This document shows, piece by piece, positions 25,201-33,895 of a stretch of 38,592 nt of DNA. Source of the stretch: Lachnospiraceae bacterium (lineage in GTDB: Bacteria; Bacillota; Clostridia; Lachnospirales; Lachnospiraceae). Where the stretch lies: the NCBI GenBank assembly GCA_017470985.1, contig JAFUXA010000017.1, forward strand, positions 1 to 38,592. The letters are read 5' to 3'. The notes under the pieces are model-generated. The model searched no databases. It saw only the letters and a program-made list of their open reading frames with translations, and had not been told where the DNA came from. Made by a program: the position numbers and the translations under genes. Positions within the stretch are counted from its first letter, which is position 1. Every line of letters starts with the position of its first letter.

Positions 25201-25404
25201 AAGGACGCCGGCTTCGAAGTTATGGATCATATCCAGGTATCTTATGATGCCAATGATGAGGTTAGTGCAATATTTGACAGAAATGTAGAAACTATCAGCA
25301 GTGAGGTTTTGGCAGATGAAGTGGTATCTGGAGCTCAGGGAGACCTGGTGAAGGAATGGAATATTAATGGTAAGCAGGTTACACTTGGTGTGACTAGATT
25401 ATAA
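22210..25404 (+). CDS. ileS: Isoleucyl-tRNA synthetase
   Basis: The 1064-residue class I synthetase charges tRNA-Ile. It has HIGH at 55-58 (PPTANGKPHIGHV), the CP1 editing domain with WTTTPWTLPSN and the GTGIVHIAPAFGEDD motif, KMSKS at 616-620, and an anticodon-binding C-terminal domain. The length and the GWDTHGLPVE and FSGTVGFWADM signatures resemble the longer, eukaryote-like IleRS type, which is often less sensitive to mupirocin; that is an inference. An in-frame GTG at 22207 is possible, but the ATG at 22210 lies 7 nt from AAAGG and is preferred. Expression is controlled by the T-box leader. Confidence 0.97.
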   Translation: MYKKVSTDLNFVEREKATEKFWSDNDIFRKSMENRKEGETYTFYDGPPTANGKPHIGHVLTRVIKDMIPRYQTMKGKYVPRKAGWDTHGLPVELEVEKLLGLNGKEQIEEYGMEPFIDKCKESVWKYKGMWEDFSGTVGFWADMDDPYVTYDDNFIESEWWALNQIWNKGLLYKGYKIVPYCPRCGTPLSSAEVSQGYKTVKERSAIVRFKVVDEDAYILAWTTTPWTLPSNVALCVNPDETYLKVKAVDGYTYYIAEALADKVLGQLLEKDAEGPAYEVLETYKGTDLEHKKYEPLYDCAKVDADRQKKEGFYVVCDTYVTMTDGTGIVHIAPAFGEDDANVGRNYDLPVVKMVDEKGCMLEETPFAGMRCKPTQDEINRGAISADPEVIKDLSARKLLFDAPKFEHEYPHCWRCDTPLIYYARESWYIKETAVRDDLIRNNNTVNWIPESIGKGRFGNWLENIQDWAISRNRYWGTPLNIWECEDCGHRESIGSRAELAERSGNPENAKVELHRPYIDAVTFTCPDCGKTMRRVPEVIDCWFDSGAMPFAQHHYPFENKELFEQQFPAKFISEAVDQTRGWFHSLMAESTLLFNKAPYENVIVLGHVQDKNGQKMSKSKGNAVDPFEALEKYGADAIRWYFYINSAPWLPNRFHGDAVLEGQRKFMGTLWNTYAFFVLYANIDEFDATKYEMDYDSLTVMDRWLLSRLATTIKEVDTNLGNYRIPEAARSLEKFVDDMSNWYVRRSRERFWAKGMEQDKINAYMTLYTALVEISKAAAPMIPFMTEEIYRNLVCSVDASAPESIHLCDFPEVKTEWIDEELESKMEVVLEAVVLGRACRNTSNIKNRQPIGQMYVKAEEEISQFYLDIIRDELNVKAIEYKSDVSDLTSYNFKPQLKTLGRRFGKNINAVKEILANLDGQAAMKELKSEGTLTITVDGVAEALTEEDLLIEAAEVEGFVSNTDHGVTVVLDTNMTPELLEEGFVREIISKVQTMRKDAGFEVMDHIQVSYDANDEVSAIFDRNVETISSEVLADEVVSGAQGDLVKEWNINGKQVTLGVTRL

Positions 25405-25413
25405 GAACAATTA

Positions 25414-25457
25414 AAATCTATGGTTTGGTAAATAATCATTTATCAGACCATAGATTT
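25414..25457 (+). terminator. Long hairpin terminator after ileS
   Basis: A 19-20 bp stem with two G-U pairs, 25414-25433 with 25438-25457, around AATC. The tail TTGTTGTATT is only moderately T-rich, so termination may be incomplete and some readthrough into glgP is plausible. Confidence 0.75.
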
Positions 25458-25507
25458 GTTGTATTATGGGATTATCGAGGGAAAGAGTTATAAAGGAGAT
25501 TGAGTTT

Positions 25508-27961
25508 ATGACAAAGAAATTTGACAAGAAGGCATTTAAAAAAGAAGTAGAAGATAATGTACGCAAAATGTATCGCAAAGATTTTGCGGAGGCTTCTGAG
25601 CAGGAAGTGTTTCAGGCTGTATCATCAGTTGTAAAAGATATGGTTATTGAGAACTGGATTGATACTCAAAAGGCTGTGAAAGAGCAGGATCCTAAGACAG
25701 TATATTATATGTCAATGGAATTTTTGGTAGGTCGTGCCCTGGGAAATAATATGATTAACCTCTGCAATTATGACAAGATAAAAGAATGCTTAGAGGAGAT
25801 GGGCTTCAATATCAATGCCATCGAGGATCAGGAGCCGGATCCGGCTTTGGGAAATGGTGGTCTTGGAAGACTTGCTGCCTGCTTCATGGATTCCCTGTCT
25901 ACTTTGGGATATTCAGCATACGGTTGTGGTATTCGATATCGTTATGGTATGTTCAAGCAGAAGATTGAGGATGGATATCAGAAAGAAGTGCCTGATGATT
26001 GGTTAAAAAATGGTTATCCATTTGAGCTGGTACGCCCTGAATATACATATGAGGTAAAATTCGGTGGCTATGTTAGAGCTGTTGTTGATGCCGAGGGCAA
26101 GACTGATTTTGTTCAGGAGAATTACAATTCTATTATGGCAGTGCCATATGATATGCCGATTTTAGGCTATGATAATAATGTGGTTAACACTCTTATGATC
26201 TGGGATGCGAGAGCCAAGGAGGAATTCAGCCTGGCATCATTTGACAAGGGAGAATATGAGAAGGCTGTAGAGGAACAGAATCTGGCTAGAAATCTGGTTG
26301 AAGTATTATATCCAAATGATAATCATATATATGGTAAGGAGCTTCGTCTGAAGCAGCAGTATTTCTTCGTTTCAGCAAGCTTGCAGAGGATTATTGATCA
26401 TTACAAGCAGGGACATAAGGATATCAAGAAATTATATACCAAGGTTGCAATTCAGATGAATGATACTCATCCTACTTTGGCTGTGCCGGAGCTTATGAGA
26501 ATCCTCATTGATGAGGAAGGCTTGGACTGGGATGAGGCCTGGACAGTTACAACCAAGACTGTGGCATATACAAATCATACAATTATGTCAGAAGCTTTGG
26601 AGAAATGGCCGATTGAGATTTTCTCCCGTCTGCTTCCTAGAATTTATCAGATAGTGGAAGAAATAAATCGTAGATTTGAAATTGCTATTAGAGAGCAGTT
26701 TCCGGGAGATGAGGGCAAGGTTGCCAGAATGGGAATTATCAGAGATGGCCAGGTGAAGATGGCTCACATGGCAATTGCTGCCGGACATTCGGTAAATGGT
26801 GTTGCAGCATTGCACACTGAAATCCTGAAGAAGGAATCCCTGAAGGACTTCTACGATATGTTTCCGAAGAAGTTCAACAACAAGACCAATGGTATTACCC
26901 AGCGTAGATTCCTGTTGCATGGAAATCCGCTGTTGGCTGAGTGGGTCACAGATCATATTGGCAAAGAGTGGATTACAGATTTGTCCAAGATGAAAAAGCT
27001 TGAGATTTATGCAGATGACAAGAAGGCTCAGGCTGAGTTCATGAATATTAAATACAAGAATAAGGTTCGTCTGGCTGAATATATCAAGGAACATAATGGC
27101 ATCGAGGTGAATCCTAATTCTATCTTTGATGTACAGGTAAAGAGATTGCATGAGTACAAGAGACAGCTTCTGAATATTATGCATGTCATGTATCTGTATA
27201 ATAGATTGAAGGAAAATCCTGATATGGATTTCGTGCCTCGCACATTTATCTTTGGAGCCAAGGCGGCAGCAGGATATAGAAATGCCAAGCTTACAATTAA
27301 GCTTATTAACAGCGTGGCAGATGTAATCAATAATGATGGTGCTATCGAGGGCAAGATCAAGGTAGTATTTATTGAGGATTACAGAGTATCCAATGCGGAA
27401 TGGATTTTCGCGGCAGCAGATGTATCTGAACAGATTTCAACAGCTTCCAAGGAGGCTTCCGGAACCGGCAATATGAAGTTCATGTTAAATGGTGCTGTGA
27501 CCATAGGTACCATGGACGGAGCCAATGTGGAGATGGTGAAGGAAATGGGCGAGGAAAATGCATTTATATTTGGTATGAGTGCAGATGAAGTAATTGCTCA
27601 TGAGAATAATAATGACTACAACCCAATGGATATCTACAATAATGACATGGAAATTCGCCGTGTTATGATGCAGATGGTAAATGGTTTCTATAGTCCGCAG
27701 GATACAGAGCTGTTTAGAGATTTATATAATTCTCTTCTCAATACTCAGTGCACTGCCAAGGCAGATACATATTTTGTATTAGCTGATTTTAAATCCTATG
27801 CCCAGGCGCAGCAGAGGGTTATGGAAGCTTATCAGGATGAGGAGAGATGGGCCAAGATGGCGATGCTTAATGTGGCCAATGTTGGCAAATTCTCTTCAGA
27901 TAGAACTATTGAGGAATATGTGAAAGATATCTGGAAGTTAGATAGAATTACTGTGAAGTAA
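25508..27961 (+). CDS. glgP: Glycogen/maltodextrin phosphorylase
   Basis: The 817-residue PLP enzyme (GT35) releases glucose-1-phosphate from alpha-1,4-glucans. Family signatures are plain: NGGLGRLAACFMDSLSTL, NDTHPTLAVPELMR, KRLHEYKRQLLN, and ASGTGNMKFMLNGA with the PLP lysine at 657, then TMDGANVEM. A longer in-frame start at 25466 would add 14 residues; the ATG at 25508 follows AAAGGAGAT and is preferred. No other glycogen gene is adjacent. Confidence 0.96.
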   Translation: MTKKFDKKAFKKEVEDNVRKMYRKDFAEASEQEVFQAVSSVVKDMVIENWIDTQKAVKEQDPKTVYYMSMEFLVGRALGNNMINLCNYDKIKECLEEMGFNINAIEDQEPDPALGNGGLGRLAACFMDSLSTLGYSAYGCGIRYRYGMFKQKIEDGYQKEVPDDWLKNGYPFELVRPEYTYEVKFGGYVRAVVDAEGKTDFVQENYNSIMAVPYDMPILGYDNNVVNTLMIWDARAKEEFSLASFDKGEYEKAVEEQNLARNLVEVLYPNDNHIYGKELRLKQQYFFVSASLQRIIDHYKQGHKDIKKLYTKVAIQMNDTHPTLAVPELMRILIDEEGLDWDEAWTVTTKTVAYTNHTIMSEALEKWPIEIFSRLLPRIYQIVEEINRRFEIAIREQFPGDEGKVARMGIIRDGQVKMAHMAIAAGHSVNGVAALHTEILKKESLKDFYDMFPKKFNNKTNGITQRRFLLHGNPLLAEWVTDHIGKEWITDLSKMKKLEIYADDKKAQAEFMNIKYKNKVRLAEYIKEHNGIEVNPNSIFDVQVKRLHEYKRQLLNIMHVMYLYNRLKENPDMDFVPRTFIFGAKAAAGYRNAKLTIKLINSVADVINNDGAIEGKIKVVFIEDYRVSNAEWIFAAADVSEQISTASKEASGTGNMKFMLNGAVTIGTMDGANVEMVKEMGEENAFIFGMSADEVIAHENNNDYNPMDIYNNDMEIRRVMMQMVNGFYSPQDTELFRDLYNSLLNTQCTAKADTYFVLADFKSYAQAQQRVMEAYQDEERWAKMAMLNVANVGKFSSDRTIEEYVKDIWKLDRITVK

Positions 27962-28047
27962 GATTTTCAGGTAAGATATGCTTATATCTGATATAATCAA
28001 TAGATGTAGTTACTAGTTGAATTGCATAATAGAAATAGAGGTTATAA

Positions 28048-28908
28048 ATGAAAACAGGTTTAATAGTAGAAGGCGGGGGTATGAAATGCGCATATAGCGC
28101 AGGCGTATTAGATGTACTGTTGGACCATGATATAAATTTCGATTACTGTATCGGAGTTTCTGCGGGGGCTGCTAATGCAGCCTCCTTTCTTGCTGGTCAA
28201 CGTGAGAGAAACATGAGGTTTTATACCGAGCATGTCAAAGATCCGAATTATATAAGTGTCAGAAGTCTGGTTAGAACCGGTTCTCTATTCGGTTTACAAT
28301 ATATATATGGCGATATGACTAATGAAGGGGGAATCGACCCTTTGGATTATGATGCATATATTAATAATCCTACGGAAGCCTATATGCCTGCAACAGATGC
28401 AATAACCGGTAAGCCATATTATTTTAACAAAAATGATATTCGTAGAAATGAGTATCAGCCTATTATGGCTACCTGCGCTTTGCCTGTGGCATGTAAGCCT
28501 ATTGAGTATGAGGGGCATATATATTATGATGGAGGGGTGTCAGATTCTATTCCAATAATGCATGCCCTACATCATGGATGTGATAGAATAGTAATCATCT
28601 TCTCTAAGCCCAAGGGATTTCGAATGAAGCCTCAAGGGGGAAAAGTGGCCTATACAGCTGCACTGAGACGGAAATATCCCAAGATAGTTAAGGATTTAAA
28701 TCATAGACATGAGAAATACAATTCTCAGATGGAGATGGTTGAAAGCTTAGAGGCCAAAGGCCAGGTGTATTGCTTTAATCCAAGAGCGGATATTGAGATT
28801 GGCACTTATACAACAGAACCAGCAGTTATGATGAAACTCTATGATAATGGAGTGGAGGATGCTGCGCAAAATATTAATAGATTGAAGGATTTCTTAAATG
28901 GAAAATAG
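28048..28908 (+). CDS. Patatin-like phospholipase
   Basis: The 286-residue protein has the patatin catalytic dyad: the GGGMK oxyanion motif at 9-13, nucleophile Ser38 in GVSAG, and Asp161 in YDGGVSDS. The RssA/YjjU-like architecture suggests hydrolysis of lipid acyl esters at the membrane's inner face; no signal peptide is visible. It overlaps the CPBP gene by 11 nt, so the two are translated together. Confidence 0.93.
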   Translation: MKTGLIVEGGGMKCAYSAGVLDVLLDHDINFDYCIGVSAGAANAASFLAGQRERNMRFYTEHVKDPNYISVRSLVRTGSLFGLQYIYGDMTNEGGIDPLDYDAYINNPTEAYMPATDAITGKPYYFNKNDIRRNEYQPIMATCALPVACKPIEYEGHIYYDGGVSDSIPIMHALHHGCDRIVIIFSKPKGFRMKPQGGKVAYTAALRRKYPKIVKDLNHRHEKYNSQMEMVESLEAKGQVYCFNPRADIEIGTYTTEPAVMMKLYDNGVEDAAQNINRLKDFLNGK

Positions 28909-29806
28909 ACAGAACAAATCAAATAGTTTTTTATTAGCTTTATTGCCATCAATTGCAATGTTACTTCTGAATACTTTTATCAGTTATGGAGTAATTTTCT
29001 TTGCAGTAATTTTGAAAATAAGAGATTACAAGACATCAGATGGCAATCCTTTTGACTATATTATGCAGGCTGCAGAAGATATTGCTTCAGGTGACACAAT
29101 GGGAGTATTATTTGCAATATACTCAGTGACAGCAGTTTTGCTCTTCGGTATTTGGTATTATATAGCCTTTATCAAGAAGAGTGGAAAGAAGATTCAACTG
29201 AAGTCGGAATGCGCAAAACTTACTACTAAACCATTGTTTTATATTCCTGGTGTGATTTTGATGGCATGTGGTCTGCAGGTGCTATGTGATTTTCTCATGA
29301 ACATACTTGCAACTCTGGTTCCTAGCTGGATGGAGTTTTATGTTCAGCTTATGGAAAATGTGGGCCTTGAGGGAGAAACTACACCACTGTTGCTTCTTTA
29401 TGTAGTTATACTAGGACCTATTTCAGAGGAATTGATATTCAGAGGATTGACAATCGGCTATGCCAAGAGAACATTTAGATTATGGCTGGTAAATGTTATT
29501 CAGGCTCTTCTCTTTGGTGCAATGCATATGAATCCTATTCAGTCTATCTATGCATTTGTACTAGGACTTGTTATTGGATATCTGGTTTTGAAATCGGATT
29601 CTCTACTTATGGGTATGATTATTCATATAACATTTAACGCATCTAGCTTTGTTATATCTTATATCATGCCTGAGGGCAGCAAATCTGCTATAGAATTTGG
29701 ACTGCTTCTCTTTGCATCAATGGTGGCAACCTATGTGGGATTTGAAATGATTTATAAAAATTTACCACAAGCTACTAAAGAAACATCTGAGACTTCCGAT
29801 AAATAA
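28898..29806 (+). CDS. CPBP-family intramembrane metalloprotease (CAAX/Abi-like)
   Basis: The 302-residue protein has about seven to eight transmembrane segments and the CPBP motifs: SEELIFRG (Glu177, Glu178, Arg182), FGAMHMNPIQ with a metal-binding His, and HITFNASS with a second His. Bacterial members act in bacteriocin self-immunity, sigma-factor signalling or unknown processing. The 11-nt overlap with the patatin gene indicates a shared function, possibly in membrane lipid or lipoprotein metabolism. The C-terminal tail is short, polar and Thr/Ser-rich. Confidence 0.92.
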   Translation: MENRQNKSNSFLLALLPSIAMLLLNTFISYGVIFFAVILKIRDYKTSDGNPFDYIMQAAEDIASGDTMGVLFAIYSVTAVLLFGIWYYIAFIKKSGKKIQLKSECAKLTTKPLFYIPGVILMACGLQVLCDFLMNILATLVPSWMEFYVQLMENVGLEGETTPLLLLYVVILGPISEELIFRGLTIGYAKRTFRLWLVNVIQALLFGAMHMNPIQSIYAFVLGLVIGYLVLKSDSLLMGMIIHITFNASSFVISYIMPEGSKSAIEFGLLLFASMVATYVGFEMIYKNLPQATKETSETSDK

Positions 29807-29853
29807 TTTGTACGGGATTGTAATTTAATAATAGATATATACGTTCAAGGAAG

Positions 29854-29890
29854 GCAACTTTTGAAAAGGGATTTTCAAAGGTTGCTTTTT
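29854..29890 (+). terminator. Intrinsic terminator after the CPBP gene
   Basis: GCAACTTTTGAAAA (29854-29867) pairs with TTTTCAAAGGTTGC (29872-29885), one G-U pair, GGGA loop, then T5. Confidence 0.92.
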
Positions 29891-29916
29891 GTATTATATC
29901 AACGCGCGCACCTAAA

Positions 29917-29944
29917 TTTACAATCTCACATAAACAATTGTAAA
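29917..29944 (+). repeat. Inverted repeat next to the ribosome site of the calcium-loop gene
   Basis: TTTACAAT (29917-29924) and ATTGTAAA (29937-29944) are exact reverse complements with a 12-nt loop. The second arm abuts GGGAGG. It could be an operator or could control ribosome access. An alternating GCGCGCG lies just upstream. Confidence 0.45.
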
Positions 29945-29957
29945 GGGAGGTGTTCGG

Positions 29958-31010
29958 ATGATTATTTCGTCCCAAAACATAAGAATGTCCTCACGGTCAG
30001 AGATGAAGGTATCGGAGAGATACTCTGCTGAATCGGCCAGTGCGGGTGTGGTTAATGCGCCTCAAAATATAGGTGCAGTATCATTTAAAGATATGCTTTC
30101 CCAGATGGATTCAGGCATTAATAATTATGATAACAACGGGAATCTCACTCAGGTGGGACAGGTTGTGACTGACAAAACCATGGGGGAAAGTGTGCCAACC
30201 AAGATTCAATTTGAGACCTTGAATTATTTGCTCAGGGTATTTCTCTATGGAGTGAATCGGGCTAGAGATACCCAGTTTGAGCAGAGATTGTCGGATATGG
30301 GAATAACCATATTTGATGGAAATGCCGGTGGTCAGATTGGTTGGGATATTACAGAAAATATTTCCACATATGAATATCAGGAGGAGAAGAGCTACAGCTT
30401 TGCTACCACTGGAACTGTAATGACAGCAGATGGTAGGCAGATTGATTTCGATGTAAATGTGGGGATGAGCGAGAAATTCTATATGAAGGCCGCGGAGCAT
30501 AATTTTAATATTTCACCGAAATATGTAGATCCATTGGTGATAAATATTGATAGTGATGTGGTGGATGTGGAAAATCAGACGTTCTTCTTTGATCTGGATG
30601 CAGATGGCAAGGAGGAAGAGTTGAGCCGTCTGGGTTTGGGAAGTGGTTTTCTGGCCCTGGATCGAAATGCAGATGGGCGTATTAATGATGGCTCGGAACT
30701 ATTTGGAACAGCATCAGGTAATGGCTTTGCCGATTTGTCACAGTACGATTTGGACGGAAATGGATGGATTGATGAGGCAGATGAAATATTTGACAAACTG
30801 CTTATCTGGACTCCGGGAGTTGATGGTAAGGACCAATGTTATAAGCTCAAGGAGAAAGGTGTTGGAGCAATCTGTCTGCAAAATGTGCCCACAGATTATG
30901 TGTTGAGACAGGATGATGGTAAGGTTGGAGCAGCAGTGAGAAGGAGCGGAATGTTTCTTATGGAAGATGGTCGCCCCGGTACTGTTCAACATGTGGACCT
31001 AGCCATGTAG
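29958..31010 (+). CDS. Protein with calcium-binding-loop (RTX/EF-hand-like) C-terminal domain
   Basis: The 350-residue protein has a polar Ser-rich N-terminus, a central region without known domain, and a C-terminal module (about 195-330): DPLVINIDSD, FFDLDADGKEEE, LDRNADGRINDGSE, LDGNGWIDEADE. These Asp-rich loops (DxDxDG type) bind Ca2+. The same module occurs in secreted RTX-like proteins and in many Lachnospiraceae proteins of unknown role. No signal peptide or membrane segment is visible, so it is cytoplasmic or leaves by a non-Sec route. GGGAGGTG precedes the ATG. It stands alone between terminators. Confidence 0.8.
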   Translation: MIISSQNIRMSSRSEMKVSERYSAESASAGVVNAPQNIGAVSFKDMLSQMDSGINNYDNNGNLTQVGQVVTDKTMGESVPTKIQFETLNYLLRVFLYGVNRARDTQFEQRLSDMGITIFDGNAGGQIGWDITENISTYEYQEEKSYSFATTGTVMTADGRQIDFDVNVGMSEKFYMKAAEHNFNISPKYVDPLVINIDSDVVDVENQTFFFDLDADGKEEELSRLGLGSGFLALDRNADGRINDGSELFGTASGNGFADLSQYDLDGNGWIDEADEIFDKLLIWTPGVDGKDQCYKLKEKGVGAICLQNVPTDYVLRQDDGKVGAAVRRSGMFLMEDGRPGTVQHVDLAM

Positions 31011-31029
31011 AATTTCATATTTTTGGAGG

Positions 31030-31069
31030 CGGACTATGTGCTATAATCAAGTGCATAGTCCGTTTTTTT
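31030..31069 (+). terminator. Intrinsic terminator after the calcium-loop gene
   Basis: CGGACTATG (31030-31038) pairs with CATAGTCCG (31054-31062), followed by seven T. The following gene starts at 31082. Confidence 0.9.
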
Positions 31070-31081
31070 AGGAGAATAATT

Positions 31082-33757
31082 ATGAATAAGATTACTTTGG
31101 GGATTGTGGCCCATGTGGATGCAGGCAAGACAACCCTTTCAGAGACAATTCTATATAAGAAAAATGTAATTCGTAAAATGGGAAGGGTGGATGATAAGGA
31201 TTCCTTTATGGATACAGATGACATAGAGCGTCAGCGTGGCATTACAATCTATTCCAAACTGGCTCGAATCCCTATGGGAGATAATGAGGTTATATTCATC
31301 GATACTCCCGGACATGTGGATTTCTCTGCTGAGATGGAGAGATGCTTAAGTGTGTTGGATTATGCCTTTCTTGTGATAAATGGTATTAACGGAGTTCAGA
31401 GCCACACTAGAACCTTATGGAAGTTACTGAATAGATATAATATTCCCACAATTATATTTGTAAATAAGATGGATATATCTCCGAAGTCCAGGGACGAACT
31501 GATGATAAATATTAGAGAGACTCTGTCGGAAGAATGCATGGATTTCTCGGGAGTAGTTACGGATTTAAATGGCACAGACCATAATAACTGGGTTATTTCA
31601 GATGAAATAATGGAGGAGATATCCATGTCCTCAGAGAAACTTATGGAGGAGTATCTGGATACCGGAGCTATCAGCCACAAGTCTGTGGTGGAGGCGATTA
31701 ATGGCAGATTGATATATCCGGTATTTTATGGCTCGGCTTTGAAGGGACAGGGAGTAGATGAACTGCTGGCATTTTATCAGCAGGTGCTGTCATTGGAGTT
31801 GCAATTGGAAAATATTAAAACTGTGGATGACTCTTTTGGAGCCAGATGCTTCAAGATTACAAGAGATAATAATAATGTGCGTCAGACCTGGATTAGAATA
31901 ACCGGAGGCACATTAAAGGCCAAGGATATGATTCAGCCATTTGATTCATATCCTAGCGATGCCAGAAAGATTAATGAGATTCGACGATACAATGGTGATA
32001 AATATGAACTGGTAAATGAAGCAGGGCCAGGGGATATTGTAGCTTTGACAGGAGTGGACAATTCCGCACCATCTATGGGCTTCGGAAATCTGCCGGAGGG
32101 GGACGAATCTCTCATTCAGCCGGTATTGAAATATCGTGTGCTGGTGGATAAAAATGATAATATTCACGAAGTATACAGCGAGTTGAAGGAATTAAATGAT
32201 GAGGATCCAGCGCTGGAATTAGAATATATAGATGGGGCTGGAGTTATTAATATCCGATTGATGGGCAAGATTCAGTTGGAGATTATTCAGGCCAAGATGC
32301 AGGAACGTTTTGGGAGAAATATAGATTTTGGAACTGGCAATATAATGTACAAGGAGACCATATTAGAGGAAGTTACAGGTCATGGTCATTTTGAACCACT
32401 GAAACATTTTGCAGATGTGGTTCTTGAGATGAAGCCATTGCCTGCCGGAAGTGGAATTGTGGTTCATACTGAGTGCCCGGTGGATGTATTGGGTAAGAAT
32501 TATCAGCATCAGGTCTTGAATTATTTGTCCAGAAGAAATCATCCGGGGATATTGACAGGTTCTACTTTGACAGATATGGATATTACACTTGTCAGGGGTA
32601 AATCTCATACCAAGCATACTGAGGGTGGAGATTTCAGAAAGGCCACGGATATTGCTATAAGGAATGGACTTCTGCGGGTTGAAAGCCAACTTTTGGAACC
32701 TTATTATAAGGTTACACTGGAATTGCCGGTAAATAATGTGGGCCGTGCTATGACAGATTGGGAGCGCATGCATGGAGAGATTATGACTCCTGAAATTACA
32801 GGGGATGTGTGTGTCCTGACAGGCAGGGTACCGGTTGCGACAATCATTGATTATGCTGCGGAAGTTGCTTCTTATACAGGAGGCATGGGACAGCTTATTT
32901 TGGAGATGGAAGGATATTTTCCATGTCATAATTCAGAAGAGATTATTGAGCAGATTGGATATGATTATCGTACAGATATGAGGCACCCGTATGAATCCAT
33001 ATATGTTCATGGCGGTCAGGAGAGATATGCCATAGAAGGTGAACTGGACTATGAGGGACTTGGAGACGAGGAGTTGGAGACCGGAGAGTCAGCTAATAAG
33101 TCTCAGACTAACAGGCCGAAATCAAAAAAGGCAGATTCCGATTATACCGGCTATGGTGGATTGGAACCTGATTTGAAGGAAATATTTACCAGGACATATG
33201 GAGAGGTGAAATTTCAGAATTATAATAGGGAGAGAGTTATAACTTCTGCTGAACAAAAGGCGGTGAATGTGGCAGCTGCGAGAGAAGAGTATGAACTAAA
33301 TCATCCTGGGGCTGCAAAGCGAAAGGAAAATGAGGCTGCCAAAAAGAGAAAGAAGTATGTGCTGGTGGATGGATATAATGTAATACATGCTCATCCATTA
33401 TGGCATGAGTTGGCTGAGGAAAATCTGGATGCTGCCCGAGGAGCTTTGATTGATGCTCTATGTAATTATCAGGGATTTATGGCATGCGAACTCATTGTGG
33501 TTTTTGATGCATACAATGTGCCGAATACTGCTCCCCGTGATATGAAGCATAATAATATATACATGGTATTTACCAAGGAAAATCAGACAGCAGATGCCTA
33601 TATTGAGCGGACAACCCATGAGATGGTAAATGCAGACAATGCTGATGTAACAGTTATATCATCAGATGGTTTGGTTCAGAAGATTATTATGGGAGATGGT
33701 GCCAGAAGAGTTTCTGCCAGAGACTTTTTTGCGGAACTTGATAGATTGAAATTGTAG
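31082..33757 (+). CDS. TetM-like ribosomal GTPase fused to a Rae1/YacP-like NYN nuclease domain
   Basis: The 891-residue protein has two parts. Residues 1-640 follow EF-G/TetM: G1 AHVDAGKTT (10-18), G2 RGITI, G3 DTPGHVDF, G4 NKMD, G5 SALKG, then domains II-V, including the TetM-type domain IV segment GSTLTDMDITLVRGKSH. Such proteins bind the ribosome next to the A site. A charged linker (about 650-755) leads to residues 758-891, a NYN/PIN-like domain resembling YacP (Rae1), which cuts mRNA in the ribosomal A site in Bacillus. Its acidic residues are present: D763 (VDGYN), D809 (FDAYN), D838 (TADAYIE) and D862 (SSDG). The simplest reading is a GTPase that delivers a nuclease to a ribosome. I recall similar fusions in Clostridia named only as translation factor GTPases. 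GGAGAA precedes the ATG, and transcription must come through or past the terminator just upstream. Tetracycline resistance is unproven. Confidence 0.88.
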   Translation: MNKITLGIVAHVDAGKTTLSETILYKKNVIRKMGRVDDKDSFMDTDDIERQRGITIYSKLARIPMGDNEVIFIDTPGHVDFSAEMERCLSVLDYAFLVINGINGVQSHTRTLWKLLNRYNIPTIIFVNKMDISPKSRDELMINIRETLSEECMDFSGVVTDLNGTDHNNWVISDEIMEEISMSSEKLMEEYLDTGAISHKSVVEAINGRLIYPVFYGSALKGQGVDELLAFYQQVLSLELQLENIKTVDDSFGARCFKITRDNNNVRQTWIRITGGTLKAKDMIQPFDSYPSDARKINEIRRYNGDKYELVNEAGPGDIVALTGVDNSAPSMGFGNLPEGDESLIQPVLKYRVLVDKNDNIHEVYSELKELNDEDPALELEYIDGAGVINIRLMGKIQLEIIQAKMQERFGRNIDFGTGNIMYKETILEEVTGHGHFEPLKHFADVVLEMKPLPAGSGIVVHTECPVDVLGKNYQHQVLNYLSRRNHPGILTGSTLTDMDITLVRGKSHTKHTEGGDFRKATDIAIRNGLLRVESQLLEPYYKVTLELPVNNVGRAMTDWERMHGEIMTPEITGDVCVLTGRVPVATIIDYAAEVASYTGGMGQLILEMEGYFPCHNSEEIIEQIGYDYRTDMRHPYESIYVHGGQERYAIEGELDYEGLGDEELETGESANKSQTNRPKSKKADSDYTGYGGLEPDLKEIFTRTYGEVKFQNYNRERVITSAEQKAVNVAAAREEYELNHPGAAKRKENEAAKKRKKYVLVDGYNVIHAHPLWHELAEENLDAARGALIDALCNYQGFMACELIVVFDAYNVPNTAPRDMKHNNIYMVFTKENQTADAYIERTTHEMVNADNADVTVISSDGLVQKIIMGDGARRVSARDFFAELDRLKL

Positions 33758-33776
33758 ATTTAAACTACATATTCGG

Positions 33777-33831
33777 TTAAGAAATGAACCTATTTCTGAT
33801 ATACTATCAAGTGTGTCCTGTGTATACAGGA
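33777..33831 (+). promoter_or_regulatory. Promoter and 5' hairpin upstream of dnaE
   Basis: TTAAGA (33777-33782), 17 nt, TATACT (33800-33805), predicted start near 33812. The RNA would begin almost at once with TCCTGT/ACAGGA (33816-33831), a 6-bp hairpin that may stabilise the 5' end. Confidence 0.5.
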
Positions 33832-33895
33832 GCATATGTTGTAATGAGATTATTAATCGAAATAGATAGATTATAAATAAACGGGAGATTGGAAT

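Noticed and set aside
31042-31047. TATAAT as promoter for the GTPase-NYN gene
   Set aside because: It is the loop of the upstream terminator and lacks a -35 hexamer, though a real promoter for this gene was not found elsewhere.
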